The notes: generated by a model from the letters alone, not told the origin. Shown: positions 17,541-26,706, numbered from the stretch's first letter. The stretch is DNA of 64,000 nt from Pseudomonas sp. SORT22 (GCF_018417635.1 NZ_CP071007.1:4464501-4528500), one strand, 5' to 3'. Program-made: numbers and translations.

Positions 17541-19215
17541 TGAAAACACTGTCACCGTTGGCGCTGCCATCACCGCGTTCCTCGAACAATGCGAGGTCAA
17601 GGCCGCCTTCGGCGTGATCTCGATCCACAACATGCCGATCCTCGATGCCTTCGCCGTACGCGGCAACATCCGCTTCGTCATGGCCCGTGGCGAAGCCGGC
17701 GCGACCAACATGGCCGATGCCTATGCCCGCACCACCGGTGGCCTGGGCGTGTGCCTGACGTCCACCGGCACCGCTGCCGGCAACGCCGCCGGGGCGCTGG
17801 TCGAAGCACTGACCGCCGGCACGCCGCTGCTGCACATCACCGGGCAGATCGAAACGCCGTACCTGGACCAGGACTTCGCCTACATCCACGAAGCCCGCGA
17901 CCAGTTGACCATGCTCAAGGCGGTGTCCAAGGCGGCCTTTCGCGTGCGCAGTGTCGAGACCGCGCTGAGCACCCTCAAGCTCGCCGTGCAGACCGCCCTG
18001 ACCGCGCCCACCGGCCCGGTCAGCGTCGAGATCCCGATCGATATCCAGTCGACCTTCATCCCCATGCCGAGCGACCTGTCGCCGCTGCCGATCCCGGTTG
18101 CGGTGCCAGCGCCGGAAGCCCTCGACCTGGTCGCCGAACGCCTGGCCAGCGCCACCCGCCCGCTACTGTGGCTCGGCGGCGGTGCCCGCCACGCCGGCGC
18201 GCAGGTCAAGCGTCTGCTGGACATGGGCGTTGGCGTGATCACCTCGACCCAGGGTCGCGGCGTAGTCAACGAAGACGACGAGCGTTGCCTCGGCGCCTTC
18301 TCGCAGAACAAGCTGGTCGAAGGTTTCCTGCAAAGCTGCGATGCGCTGGTGGTGGCCGGTTCGCGCCTGCGCAGCAACGAGACCTTCAAGTACGCCCTGA
18401 AGCTGCCGCGCACCACCCTGCGCATCGATGCCAACCCGGCCATCGAAGGGCGCAGCTACTCCAGCGAGCTGTTCATCTGCGGCGACTCGGCCCTGGCCCT
18501 CGATGGCCTGGCCGACCGCCTTGAAGGCCGCCTGAACATCGACCCGAACTTCATCGACGAGCTCAAGGCCGTCCGCACGCAATCGCGCGCGCAGCTGGTG
18601 GCCGACCTCGGCCCGTACTCGGCGATGGTCGAGCAACTGCAGGGGCTGACCGGGCGCAATTTCTCCTGGGTGCGCGACGTGACCCTGTCCAACAGCATCT
18701 GGGGCAACCGCCTGCTCAACCTCTACCACCCGCTGGCCGGCGTGCATGCCCTCGGTGGCGGCATCGGCCAAGGGTTGGCCATGGGCATTGGCGCGGCGGT
18801 GGCAGCGGCGGAAACCGACCCGCAGCGCAAGGTCTTCGCCCTGGCTGGGGACGGCGGCTTCATCCTCAACCTCGGTGAGCTGGCGACCCTGGTGCAGGAG
18901 AAAGCCAATGTGGTGATCCTGCTGATGAACGACCAGCGCTACGGGGTGATCCGCAACATCCAGGACGCCATCTACGGCGCCCGCCACGCCTATGTCGAAC
19001 TGCACACCCCGGACTACACCAAGCTGGCCGAATCGATCGGCCTGCGCCATGGCCTGGTCAGCGACCTGAAGGACTTCGGCGCGGTGCTGAACAACGCCCT
19101 GAGCCAGGGCGGGCCGTTTTTGCTGGAAGTCGACATGCTCAGCGTTGGCGGCTTTGCCACCCAGTTCGCCGGTCCCCCCAACAGCGAAACCAAAGCCCAG
19201 AAAGCCACGGCCTGA
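17533..19215 (+). CDS. Thiamine diphosphate-dependent enzyme (acetolactate synthase/2-oxoacid decarboxylase family)
   Basis: ThDP enzyme of 560 aa with the three usual domains: N-terminal PYR domain holding the catalytic Glu in ARGEAGATNMADAYA, a central Rossmann-like domain, and a C-terminal PP domain with the GDGGFILNL...MND metal-binding motif. The family includes acetolactate synthases, benzoylformate and other 2-oxoacid decarboxylases, and C-C lyases. In this operon it may decarboxylate or cleave an alpha-keto acid. The start is the ATG at 17533, overlapping the preceding gene by 8 bp; a longer frame to 17230 lies inside that gene. Confidence 0.9.
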   Translation: MRNENTVTVGAAITAFLEQCEVKAAFGVISIHNMPILDAFAVRGNIRFVMARGEAGATNMADAYARTTGGLGVCLTSTGTAAGNAAGALVEALTAGTPLLHITGQIETPYLDQDFAYIHEARDQLTMLKAVSKAAFRVRSVETALSTLKLAVQTALTAPTGPVSVEIPIDIQSTFIPMPSDLSPLPIPVAVPAPEALDLVAERLASATRPLLWLGGGARHAGAQVKRLLDMGVGVITSTQGRGVVNEDDERCLGAFSQNKLVEGFLQSCDALVVAGSRLRSNETFKYALKLPRTTLRIDANPAIEGRSYSSELFICGDSALALDGLADRLEGRLNIDPNFIDELKAVRTQSRAQLVADLGPYSAMVEQLQGLTGRNFSWVRDVTLSNSIWGNRLLNLYHPLAGVHALGGGIGQGLAMGIGAAVAAAETDPQRKVFALAGDGGFILNLGELATLVQEKANVVILLMNDQRYGVIRNIQDAIYGARHAYVELHTPDYTKLAESIGLRHGLVSDLKDFGAVLNNALSQGGPFLLEVDMLSVGGFATQFAGPPNSETKAQKATA

Positions 19216-19225
19216 GGACTTGCGC

Positions 19226-20029
19226 ATGCTCAATATCACCATGATCGGCTGCGGCGCCATTGGCGTCGCGGTGCTGGAACTGCTGGAGAACGATGCGCAG
19301 CTGCGCGTCGAGCATGTGATCGCCTCGGCCGGCTCCGAAGCCCTGGTGCAACAGCGCCTGGCCAGCTTCAAGCGCCCGCCGCAGGTGCTCACCGCCCTGC
19401 CCGCCGACGCCCGCCCGGATTTGCTGGTGGAATGCGCCGGGCACAAGGCAATCGAGGAGCACGTGCTGCCGGCACTGGAGCGCGGCATCGCCTGCCTGAT
19501 CGTCTCGGTCGGTGCGCTGTCGGAGCTGGGCCTGGTCGAGCGCCTGGAGGCCGCCGCCGCCCGTGGCAACACCCGCATCGAGCTGCTGCCCGGCGCCATC
19601 GGCGGCATCGATGCGCTGTCGGCGGCCAAGGTCGGCGGCCTGGATTCGGTCGACTACACCGGGCGCAAACCGGCCAGGGCCTGGAAGAACACCCCGGCCG
19701 AAGAGGTTTGCAACCTGGACGCCATCGACCAGGCCACGGTGATCTTCGAAGGCAGCGCCCGCGAAGCTGCGCGCCTGTACCCGAAGAACGCCAACGTCGC
19801 CGCCACCTTGTCGCTGGCAGGGCTGGGCCTGGACCGCACGCGAGTGACACTGATTGCCGACCCGCTCAGCGAAGAGAACGTCCACCACTTCGAAGCCCGT
19901 GGTGCCTTCGGCGGTTTCGAGATGAGCCTGCGCGGCAAGCCGCTGCAGGCCAACCCGAAAACCTCGGCGCTGACCGTCTACAGCGTGGTCCGTGCCCTGG
20001 GCAACCACGCCCATGCCATTTCCATCTAG
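19226..20029 (+). CDS. L-aspartate dehydrogenase family protein
   Basis: NAD(P)-dependent dehydrogenase of the AspDH (NadX) family, 267 aa. The Rossmann motif is ITMIGCGAIGVAVLELL; LLPGAIGGIDALSAAKVGG and ANPKTSALTVYSVVRAL are family signatures. Known members interconvert L-aspartate and oxaloacetate or iminosuccinate. From memory, a homologue in P. aeruginosa has been assayed as aspartate dehydrogenase and sits in a similar gene neighbourhood. Here it may handle nitrogen released from the substrate, or act on a different amino or imino dicarboxylate. Confidence 0.87.
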   Translation: MLNITMIGCGAIGVAVLELLENDAQLRVEHVIASAGSEALVQQRLASFKRPPQVLTALPADARPDLLVECAGHKAIEEHVLPALERGIACLIVSVGALSELGLVERLEAAAARGNTRIELLPGAIGGIDALSAAKVGGLDSVDYTGRKPARAWKNTPAEEVCNLDAIDQATVIFEGSAREAARLYPKNANVAATLSLAGLGLDRTRVTLIADPLSEENVHHFEARGAFGGFEMSLRGKPLQANPKTSALTVYSVVRALGNHAHAISI

Positions 20030-20039
20030 GGGAACGTCG

Positions 20040-21530
20040 ATGACGCTGGAACAGACTCTACCTATCTGCATTGCCGGCACCTGGCACCTGGGCGGCGGTG
20101 AGCGCTACGCCACGCGCTACCCGGCCACCGGCGAGCCGGTGGCCTGGCTCAACGCCGCCAGCCTCGAGGATGTCGAAGACGCCGTGCAAGGCGCCCACCA
20201 GGCCTTCCTCAACAGCGGCTGGGCCCAGCGCAAGCCGCACGAACGCGCCGCCGTGCTGTACCGCATCGGCGAACTGATCCGCCAGCGCAGCGAAGAACTG
20301 GCGCAATTGCAGCGCCAGGACAACGGCAAGCCGATCAACGAAACCCGCGCCCTGGTGGCCAGCGCCGCCGGTACTTTCCAGTTTTTCGCCGCCGCCTGCG
20401 AAACCCTGGAAGAGACCATCACCCCGTCGCGCGGCGACTTCGTCAGCATGAGCGTCTACGAACCCATGGGCGTGGTCGCGGCTATCACCCCGTGGAACTC
20501 GCCGATTGCCAGCGAAGCGCAAAAGGTCGCCCCGGCCCTGGCCGCCGGCAATGCGGTGGTAATCAAGCCGGCAGAAATCACCCCGCTGCTGGCCCTGCAA
20601 CTGGCGCAGATCTGCGAGGACGCAGGCTTGCCCAAGGGCCTGGTCAGCGTGTTGCCGGGCAAGGGCTCATTGCTCGGTGATGCGCTGACGCAGCACCCGC
20701 TGATCAAGCGTGTGTCGTTCACCGGCGGGACCAAGACCGGCAAGCACATCGCCCACATCGCCGCCGACAAGATGATGCCGGTGTCGCTGGAACTGGGCGG
20801 CAAGTCGCCGACCATCGTCCTCGATGACGCCGACCTCGATCACGCCGTGGCCGGGGTGCTGTATGGCATTTTCAGCTCCTCGGGGGAGGCCTGCATTGCC
20901 GGTTCGCGGCTGTTCGTTGCCCGCGCCCTGTACGAGCCGTTCATGCAGCGCCTGGTCGCAGGCGCTGCGCGTTTGCGCCTGGGCGACCCGGCGGACGAAA
21001 CCACGCAAATGGGCCCGCTGATCAGCGCCGCGCACCGCGAGTCGGTGGAGCGCTACGTGGCCCTGGGCCTGGCCGAAGGTGGCCGCCTGCTGCTCGGCGG
21101 CCAACGCCCGACTGGCGGCCTGTTTGATCAGGGCTACTTCTACCCGCCAACCATCCTCGAAGGCCTGCGCAACAGCCAGCAGACCTGCCAGGAAGAAATC
21201 TTCGGCCCGGTGCTGGTGGCGCTGCCGTTCGACAGCGAGGCAGAGCTGATCGAGCAGGCCAACGACAGCCTCTACGCCCTCGCCGCCGGCATCTGGAGCC
21301 GCGACTACAAGCGCGCCTGGGCCCTGGGCCGCAAGATCCAGGCCGGCACGGTGTGGATCAACACCTACAAGCAGTTCTCCATCGCCACCCCGTTCGGCGG
21401 CTGGCGTGACAGCGGCCTGGGTCGTGAAAAAGGCCGCCTGGGGATCCTGCAGTACATGGAACAGAAAAGCCTCTACTGGGGCATGAACGAACAACCACTG
21501 GCCTGGGCCGGTGTGGAGGCAAGGCCATGA
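20040..21530 (+). CDS. Aldehyde dehydrogenase family protein
   Basis: NAD(P)+-dependent aldehyde dehydrogenase of 496 aa. Cofactor and catalytic motifs are visible: ITPWNSPI, SFTGGTKTGKHIA, the Glu motif LELGGKSP, and the catalytic Cys in SSGEACIAGSRLFV. It resembles 2-hydroxymuconic or 2-aminomuconic semialdehyde, betaine and succinate-semialdehyde enzymes. In an operon with an extradiol-type dioxygenase, oxidation of a ring-fission semialdehyde is likely, though not proven. The ATG at 20040 follows the AspDH stop by 10 bp, with AGGGGAACG upstream. Confidence 0.92.
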   Translation: MTLEQTLPICIAGTWHLGGGERYATRYPATGEPVAWLNAASLEDVEDAVQGAHQAFLNSGWAQRKPHERAAVLYRIGELIRQRSEELAQLQRQDNGKPINETRALVASAAGTFQFFAAACETLEETITPSRGDFVSMSVYEPMGVVAAITPWNSPIASEAQKVAPALAAGNAVVIKPAEITPLLALQLAQICEDAGLPKGLVSVLPGKGSLLGDALTQHPLIKRVSFTGGTKTGKHIAHIAADKMMPVSLELGGKSPTIVLDDADLDHAVAGVLYGIFSSSGEACIAGSRLFVARALYEPFMQRLVAGAARLRLGDPADETTQMGPLISAAHRESVERYVALGLAEGGRLLLGGQRPTGGLFDQGYFYPPTILEGLRNSQQTCQEEIFGPVLVALPFDSEAELIEQANDSLYALAAGIWSRDYKRAWALGRKIQAGTVWINTYKQFSIATPFGGWRDSGLGREKGRLGILQYMEQKSLYWGMNEQPLAWAGVEARP

Positions 21531-22492
21531 GCGTATTGGGCATCGATGAAGTCACCTACGGCGTCGAAGACCTCGACACCTGCGTGCGCTTCTTCAGCGA
21601 CTGGGGCCTGGACAAGGTCAGCGAACAGGCCGACGAGGTGGTCTTCGAAACCCTCAACGGCTGCCGGGTGGTACTGGCCGACATCAACAAGCCCGGCCTG
21701 CCAGCGGCGATCGAGCCGGGCTCGACCGTGCGTGAAGTGGTCTGGGGCGTGGAAAGCGAAGCGGACCTCGCCCTGTACAGCCAGCGCATCGCCAACGACC
21801 CGGGCTTTGTCGAAGGCAACGGGCGCATCGGCTGCACCGACCCCAACGGCCTGGCGATCCGCCTGCAGGTGACCCGCAAGCGCGCACTGGACATCGAGTG
21901 CAGCGGCCACAACACCTGGCAGACCAAGGGCCGGATCAACAAGCCGGCGCCGGTGTATGAGCGCGCCACGCCGATCGAAGTCGGCCACGTGGTGTTCTTC
22001 GTCAAGGATGTGAATGCCTGCGAAGCCTTCTACCACGAGCGCTTCGGCTTCCAGGCCTCGGACCGCTATCCCAACCGCGGCGCGTTCCTGCGCACCGCCG
22101 AAGAAGGTGGCCACCACGATTTGTTCATGCTCCAGCTGCCGGCCCCCCGCGCCGGTCTGAACCACGTCGCCTTCACCGTGCGCGACCTGCACGAAGTGTT
22201 CGGCGGCGGCATGCACATCTCGCGCAGTGGCTGGGCCACCGAGATCGGCCCGGGCCGCCACCCGGTGTCGTCGGCGTTCTTCTGGTACTTCAAGAACCCG
22301 GCCGGCGCCCTGGTCGAGTATTACGCCGACGAAGACCAGCTGACCGGCGAATGGCAACCGCGCGAGTTCGAGCCGGGCCCGACGGTGTTTGCCGAATGGG
22401 CGATTGCCGGCGGCATCGATGGCAATACCCGGCGCCAGCAGCATGTCGAGGCGCCGCAAGGCAAGTTCCTTACCGACAAACCCAAACCCTGA
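21527..22492 (+). CDS. VOC family extradiol-type dioxygenase
   Basis: Two-domain vicinal oxygen chelate protein of 321 aa. The 2-His-1-carboxylate iron triad of extradiol dioxygenases can be placed at His154 (EVGHVVFFVKD), His213 (GLNHVAFTVRD) and Glu264 (ALVEYYADED). These positions are close to those of the biphenyl-diol dioxygenase BphC (146, 210, 260 by memory). This supports meta-cleavage of a dihydroxylated ring. The start overlaps the ALDH stop by 4 bp. A glyoxalase-type role is less likely given the length and the spacing of the ligands. Confidence 0.88.
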   Translation: MSVLGIDEVTYGVEDLDTCVRFFSDWGLDKVSEQADEVVFETLNGCRVVLADINKPGLPAAIEPGSTVREVVWGVESEADLALYSQRIANDPGFVEGNGRIGCTDPNGLAIRLQVTRKRALDIECSGHNTWQTKGRINKPAPVYERATPIEVGHVVFFVKDVNACEAFYHERFGFQASDRYPNRGAFLRTAEEGGHHDLFMLQLPAPRAGLNHVAFTVRDLHEVFGGGMHISRSGWATEIGPGRHPVSSAFFWYFKNPAGALVEYYADEDQLTGEWQPREFEPGPTVFAEWAIAGGIDGNTRRQQHVEAPQGKFLTDKPKP

Positions 22493-22505
22493 GCAGGAGT
22501 TGTCC

Positions 22506-23648
22506 ATGTCTTCGTTGAACATCGCCATCAACGGTGCCGGCATCGGCGGCCTCACCGCCGCCATCGCCCTGCGCCAGGCCGGTCACCAGGTCACGGTTTT
22601 CGAACAGTCCAAGGCGTTTTTGCGGGTCGGTGCCGACATCAACCTCACCCCCAACGCCGTGCGCGCCCTCGATGGCCTCGGCGTCGGCCCGGCGGTGCGC
22701 ATTCCGGCCGCGCGCCCGACCCACCGCATCAGCCGTATGTGGGACACAGGCGAAGAAACCTCGCGCTTGGAAATGGCCGACGCCGCGCAAAGCCAGTACG
22801 GCGCACCGCAATTGACCATTCACCGCGCCGACCTGCTGGCGGCCCTGGCCGATGTGTTCCCGCTGCACAACGTGCAGTTCGCCAAGCGCGCCGAGCAGGT
22901 GCTGCAGGATGCCGATGGCGTCGAGCTGCGCTTCAAGGATGGCAGCCGCCATCGCGCCGACCTGCTTGTCGGCGCCGACGGCATTCACTCGGTGGTGCGC
23001 AATGCCCTGTTTGGTGAAGAGCAGCCGCGCTTTACCGGCGTGGTCGCCTACCGCGCCGTGGTCCCGGCCGAGCGTGTAGCGCATGTACCGAACATCCAGG
23101 CCTTCACCAAATGGTGGGGCCCCAACCCGCAGAGCCAGATCGTCACCTTCCCGCTGAACCAGGGCCGCGACATCTTCATCTTCGCCACCACCGCCCAGGA
23201 CAGCTGGCACCTGGAGTCCTGGACCACTGCTGGCGACGCCGCCGAGCTGCGCAGTCACTACCAGGACTTCCACGCCGACGCCCGGGCGCTGCTCGACGCC
23301 TGCGACGAAGTCCTCAAGACCGCACTGTACGAGCGTGACCCGCTGCCGTACTGGTCCGAAGGCGCGATCACCCTGCTCGGTGACGCCTGCCACCCGATGA
23401 TGCCGTTCATGGCCCAGGGCGCCGGCCAGGCCATCGAAGACGCGGTGGTGCTGGCCCGTCATCTGCACGGTGTCACCAGCCCGGCGCAGATCGCCAGCGC
23501 CCTGCAGGGTTACCAACGGTCGCGCCTGGAGCGCACCAGCCAGATCCAGATCGGTTCACGCGGCAACCAGTGGCTCAAGGCCGGCGGCAATGCCGACTGG
23601 GTCTATGGCTACGACGCCTGGACCGTGCCTACCGCCAGCGCTGCCTGA
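22506..23648 (+). CDS. Class A FAD-dependent aromatic monooxygenase
   Basis: Flavoprotein hydroxylase of 380 aa like salicylate hydroxylase or 6-hydroxynicotinate 3-monooxygenase. It shows the N-terminal FAD motif AINGAGIGGLTAA, the DG motif in LLVGADGIHSVVRN and the second FAD motif GDACHPMMPFMAQGAGQA. It should hydroxylate, and possibly decarboxylate, a phenolic or hydroxypyridine ring using NAD(P)H. The ATG at 22506 is preceded by CAGGAG. Combined with the VOC protein it could generate and then open a diol or hydroxylated heteroaromatic ring. Confidence 0.9.
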   Translation: MSSLNIAINGAGIGGLTAAIALRQAGHQVTVFEQSKAFLRVGADINLTPNAVRALDGLGVGPAVRIPAARPTHRISRMWDTGEETSRLEMADAAQSQYGAPQLTIHRADLLAALADVFPLHNVQFAKRAEQVLQDADGVELRFKDGSRHRADLLVGADGIHSVVRNALFGEEQPRFTGVVAYRAVVPAERVAHVPNIQAFTKWWGPNPQSQIVTFPLNQGRDIFIFATTAQDSWHLESWTTAGDAAELRSHYQDFHADARALLDACDEVLKTALYERDPLPYWSEGAITLLGDACHPMMPFMAQGAGQAIEDAVVLARHLHGVTSPAQIASALQGYQRSRLERTSQIQIGSRGNQWLKAGGNADWVYGYDAWTVPTASAA

Positions 23649-23657
23649 GGCCCAAGC

Positions 23658-23975
23658 ATGAGCGAGACGATGCAACTGACGGTGGTGCTCAGGCACGACC
23701 AGTCGAAGAACCTGGAACAGATCCAGGCGCACATGAAGCAGATGGGCTGGTGGGACAGCTTCCCGCCGGCCGGCGTCGAGCTGGTGTCCTGGACCGTGGC
23801 CATGGGCCTGGGCCAGATCGTCACCCTGCGCCTGCCGCCGAGCCTGCTCGGCAAGGTCAATGTGGAACTGGAGCGCGCCGCCTGGGGCGTGTTCCGCACC
23901 GAATGCTACCCGACGTACGACTTTGTCCCGGTCCGCGAAATGATCCGCGAACGGGTTCGCAATGGAGGTCAATGA
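23658..23975 (+). CDS. Small conserved hypothetical protein of Rieske operons, 105 aa
   Basis: Soluble 105-aa protein starting MSETMQLTVVLRHDQSKN. The alternating beta and alpha pattern and length suggest a ferredoxin-like (dimeric alpha-beta barrel) fold, as in muconolactone isomerase-like or NIPSNAP proteins, but no signature was recognised. The C-terminal AWGVFRTECYPTYDF looks like a conserved family motif. It sits between the FAD monooxygenase and the 75-aa HTH-like protein with gaps of 9 and 1 bp, so it belongs to the oxygenase module. Function is unknown. Confidence 0.7.
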   Translation: MSETMQLTVVLRHDQSKNLEQIQAHMKQMGWWDSFPPAGVELVSWTVAMGLGQIVTLRLPPSLLGKVNVELERAAWGVFRTECYPTYDFVPVREMIRERVRNGGQ

Positions 23976-23976
23976 C

Positions 23977-24204
23977 ATGAGCAACACCCCACGCTACCTG
24001 GAGCCCCATCAGGCGCGCAAACGGCCCAACACCCCGTTCGAGGAACTGCTCGGCGATTCCATCGAGCGCGCCTACGGCAACGGCATCACCCAGCTGCCCG
24101 AGCTGCTGGCGCACCTGAACCTGGCCGGGCCGCCTTGCCCCTTGACCCGCGGCGAGTGGACCGAAGACTCCTATAAAACCCTGATGGCGCGGCTGGGCGC
24201 ATGA
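23977..24204 (+). CDS. Recombinase-like helix-turn-helix domain small protein, 75 aa
   Basis: Protein of 75 aa (MSNTPRYLEPHQARKRPNTP start, WTEDSYKTLMARLG end). This resembles the small recombinase-like helix-turn-helix family that I recall lying next to Rieske oxygenase genes; the family name is from memory. A role as an oxygenase accessory subunit fits as well as DNA binding. The ATG at 23977 is chosen because GGAGGT lies 7 nt upstream; the in-frame ATG at 23962 would place that site inside the gene. Confidence 0.7.
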   Translation: MSNTPRYLEPHQARKRPNTPFEELLGDSIERAYGNGITQLPELLAHLNLAGPPCPLTRGEWTEDSYKTLMARLGA

Positions 24205-24224
24205 CCCGCCGGAGGTAAAACAAG

Positions 24225-25256
24225 ATGAATATGCAATTCACCGTCGATCCTGTTGAGAACCACCTGGCCAACGGCCTCAAAGACCTCTGGTTTCCCGTAT
24301 TGCCCTCCGGGCTGCTTGGCGACAAGCCGCTGTCGGTGCGCCGCCTGGGCTACAAGATCGCCCTGTGGCGCGACAACGATGGCAGCGTGCATGCCCTCGA
24401 AGACCACTGCCCGCATCGCGGCGCGCCGCTGTCCCAGGGCCCGGTGCTGGGCGACCGCCTGCAGTGCCCGTACCACGGCGTCGAAGTGCGCTGCGACGGC
24501 ACCGTGACCAAGGTCCCCGGCAGCCCTGGCTGCAAGCTCGAAGGCAGCCGCCCGACGCGCATGTTCCACACCCGCGAGGCGGCCGGGGCGATCTTTTTGT
24601 TCAACGCCACCGACCCGCACCTGGACACCCCGCCAGAGCTGGTGCTGCCCGAGCAACTGACCTCGCCCGAGTGGAGCAGCTTCCTCTGCTACACCGAGTG
24701 GCAAGGTGACTACCGCTACGTGCTCGACAACGTCATGGACCCGATGCACGGCACCTACCTGCACAAGATGTCGCACTCGATGAGCGAAGGCGAAGCCACC
24801 GCCAAGTTCGTCACCCGCGATACCGAACAGGGCTTCTTTTTCGAGAAGGAAGGCCAGCGCGGGGTCAACTTCGACTGGACCGAATTCCTCGACAACGGCT
24901 GCCACTGGCTGCGCCTGGAAATCCCTTACCCGAAGACCGGCGGCCCGGGCGGCAACTTCACCATCATCGGCAGCTACACCCCGAGCAGCCGCAGCCTCTC
25001 GGCAGTGTTCCACTGGCGCGCCCGGCCCCTGACCGGCTGGCAGCGCGACACCTGGCGCTTCCTCTACAAGAACCGCCTGGAAGCCCGCCACTGGGCAGTG
25101 CTGGAGCAGGACCGGGTGCTGCTGGAGTTCATGGAGTACGACGCCAACCAGCGCGAGAACCTCTATCAGCATGACCTCGGTGTGGTGCGCCTGCGCCGCT
25201 ACCTCAAGGGCAAGGCCAAGGAGCAACTGGCGCTGATCGAAGCGAAGCAACTGTGA
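24225..25256 (+). CDS. Rieske non-heme iron oxygenase, alpha subunit
   Basis: Terminal oxygenase of 343 aa. The Rieske [2Fe-2S] ligands are Cys62, His64 (HCPHRGAPLS) and Cys81, His84 (CPYHGVEV). The mononuclear iron site is DNVMDPMHGTYLH with Asp172, His175 and His180. The short length and lack of a beta subunit place it with the vanillate demethylase/phthalate dioxygenase (class IA) group, which use a PDR-type reductase such as the one encoded two genes downstream. Reactions include ring hydroxylation, O- or N-demethylation and deamination. Confidence 0.94.
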   Translation: MNMQFTVDPVENHLANGLKDLWFPVLPSGLLGDKPLSVRRLGYKIALWRDNDGSVHALEDHCPHRGAPLSQGPVLGDRLQCPYHGVEVRCDGTVTKVPGSPGCKLEGSRPTRMFHTREAAGAIFLFNATDPHLDTPPELVLPEQLTSPEWSSFLCYTEWQGDYRYVLDNVMDPMHGTYLHKMSHSMSEGEATAKFVTRDTEQGFFFEKEGQRGVNFDWTEFLDNGCHWLRLEIPYPKTGGPGGNFTIIGSYTPSSRSLSAVFHWRARPLTGWQRDTWRFLYKNRLEARHWAVLEQDRVLLEFMEYDANQRENLYQHDLGVVRLRRYLKGKAKEQLALIEAKQL

Positions 25257-25693
25257 TGAACCTGCCCGTGCACCGTATCCAGGCACAGGCGGTGACCGAG
25301 CTGGCCACTGCCAGCTGGTCCAACGCCCTGCTGCTGGGCAACGAGCTGGTGATGTCCGGCATGACCGGCCATCCCGCCACCCGCCAGGCCACCGAGGGCG
25401 GCGCGCCGCTGGATGCCTACGCGCAGACCCTGGTGGTACTGAACAAGATCCGCGCCCTGGTGGAAGCGGCAGGCGGGCACATCGGCAATCTCTACCGCTT
25501 GACGCTGTACCTCACCGACATTGCCGACAAGGATGAAGTCGCTCGCGCCCGCCGCGACTTCTTCCAAGGCTTTGCCTGCTACCCCACCTCCACCCTGGTT
25601 CAGGTGAGCGCCCTGGTGTTCCCCGAACTGGTGGTGGAAATCGAAGCCAGCGCCCGGCTCGACATTGACTTGCGCACTGCGCCCTTGAGGTGA
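25256..25693 (+). CDS. RidA/YjgF family protein (possible 2-aminomuconate-type deaminase)
   Basis: RidA-fold protein of 145 aa. Usual RidA proteins hydrolyse enamines or imines using a conserved Arg near the end of the fold; here that region reads YPTSTLVQVSALVFPELVVE and the Arg appears to be missing. This fits the wider YjgF group that includes 2-aminomuconate deaminase. In an operon for a nitrogen-containing aromatic it may hydrolyse an enamine ring-fission product. The ATG at 25256 overlaps the Rieske stop by one base. Confidence 0.85.
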   Translation: MNLPVHRIQAQAVTELATASWSNALLLGNELVMSGMTGHPATRQATEGGAPLDAYAQTLVVLNKIRALVEAAGGHIGNLYRLTLYLTDIADKDEVARARRDFFQGFACYPTSTLVQVSALVFPELVVEIEASARLDIDLRTAPLR

Positions 25694-25696
25694 CCG

Positions 25697-26656
25697 ATGT
25701 CCAACTCCTCTACCATTACCGCGCTGGTGCACACCCTGCGCCACGAAGCCGAAGGCATCATCAGCGTCGAACTGCGCCCCTGGGGCGACACCGTGTTCGC
25801 GCCGTTCGAAGCCGGCTCGCACATCGATCTGCACCTGCCCAATGGCCTGGTGCGCAGCTACTCACTGCTCAACTCGCCGAGCGACCAGGGCCGTTATGTA
25901 GTCGGCATTCTGCGCGATCGTAACAGCCGCGGCGGCTCGGCGTTCGTCCATGAGCAACTGCGGGTTGGCACGCAACTGCACATCTCGCAACCACGCAACA
26001 ACTTCGCCCTCGACCCGCACGCCAGCCACAACGTGCTGGTGGCCGGCGGCATCGGCATCACGCCGATCTACTGCATGTTTCGCCAGCTGCTGGCGCTGGG
26101 CAAATCCGCCGAGCTGATCTACTGCGCCCGCTCGCGCAAGGAAGCGGCGCTGCTGGAAGAGCTCAGCGGGGTCGATGCCAAGGTGCTCTACCATTTCAAC
26201 GACGAGAAGAACGCGGCACCTGACCTGACCCATTACCTGGCCGGGCAGCCCGGCGATACGCACTTCTACTGCTGCGGCCCGACGCCGATGCTCGATGCCT
26301 TCGAGAGCACCTGCGAAAGCCTCGGTTACCCTCATGCGCATATCGAACGCTTCACCGCCGCCGAACTGCCACCCTCGGAAGATGCCCAGGACAGCTACAG
26401 CGTCGAGCTGAAAAAGTCCGGCAAGACCCTGAATGTCGAGCCTGGGCTGAACCTGCTCGACGTGCTGCTCGAAGCCGGCTGCGATATCGAGTACAGCTGC
26501 CGCGAAGGGGTGTGCGGCTCGTGCGAAACCCGGGTGCTGGAAGGTGACATCGACCACCGCGATGGCGTGCTGACCAAGGCCGAACGGGCGGCGAACACAT
26601 CGATGATGGTCTGTGTCTCGGGCTGCAAGAGCCGGCGCATGGTGCTTGATCTGTAA
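25697..26656 (+). CDS. PDR/VanB family oxidoreductase, reductase for the Rieske oxygenase
   Basis: Electron transfer protein of 319 aa with a flavin-binding domain (RSYSLLNSP), an NAD-binding domain (VLVAGGIGITPIYCM, CCGPTPML) and a C-terminal plant-type [2Fe-2S] ferredoxin domain with the cluster ligands in SCREGVCGSCET and MVCVS. It passes electrons from NAD(P)H to the Rieske oxygenase two genes upstream. It is the last gene before an intrinsic terminator. Confidence 0.94.
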   Translation: MSNSSTITALVHTLRHEAEGIISVELRPWGDTVFAPFEAGSHIDLHLPNGLVRSYSLLNSPSDQGRYVVGILRDRNSRGGSAFVHEQLRVGTQLHISQPRNNFALDPHASHNVLVAGGIGITPIYCMFRQLLALGKSAELIYCARSRKEAALLEELSGVDAKVLYHFNDEKNAAPDLTHYLAGQPGDTHFYCCGPTPMLDAFESTCESLGYPHAHIERFTAAELPPSEDAQDSYSVELKKSGKTLNVEPGLNLLDVLLEAGCDIEYSCREGVCGSCETRVLEGDIDHRDGVLTKAERAANTSMMVCVSGCKSRRMVLDL

Positions 26657-26677
26657 CTGTTGCAACACGCGCAATTG

Positions 26678-26706
26678 GCCGGCACCGGGTGTGCCGGCTT
26701 TTTTTT
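26678..26706 (+). terminator. Intrinsic terminator of the catabolic operon
   Basis: Perfect 8-bp stem GCCGGCAC/GTGCCGGC with a 5-nt loop (CGGGT), followed by a run of eight T (26699-26706). It lies 22 bp after the reductase stop codon and ends the 15.6-kb operon, leaving the porin as a separate transcript. Confidence 0.92.
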
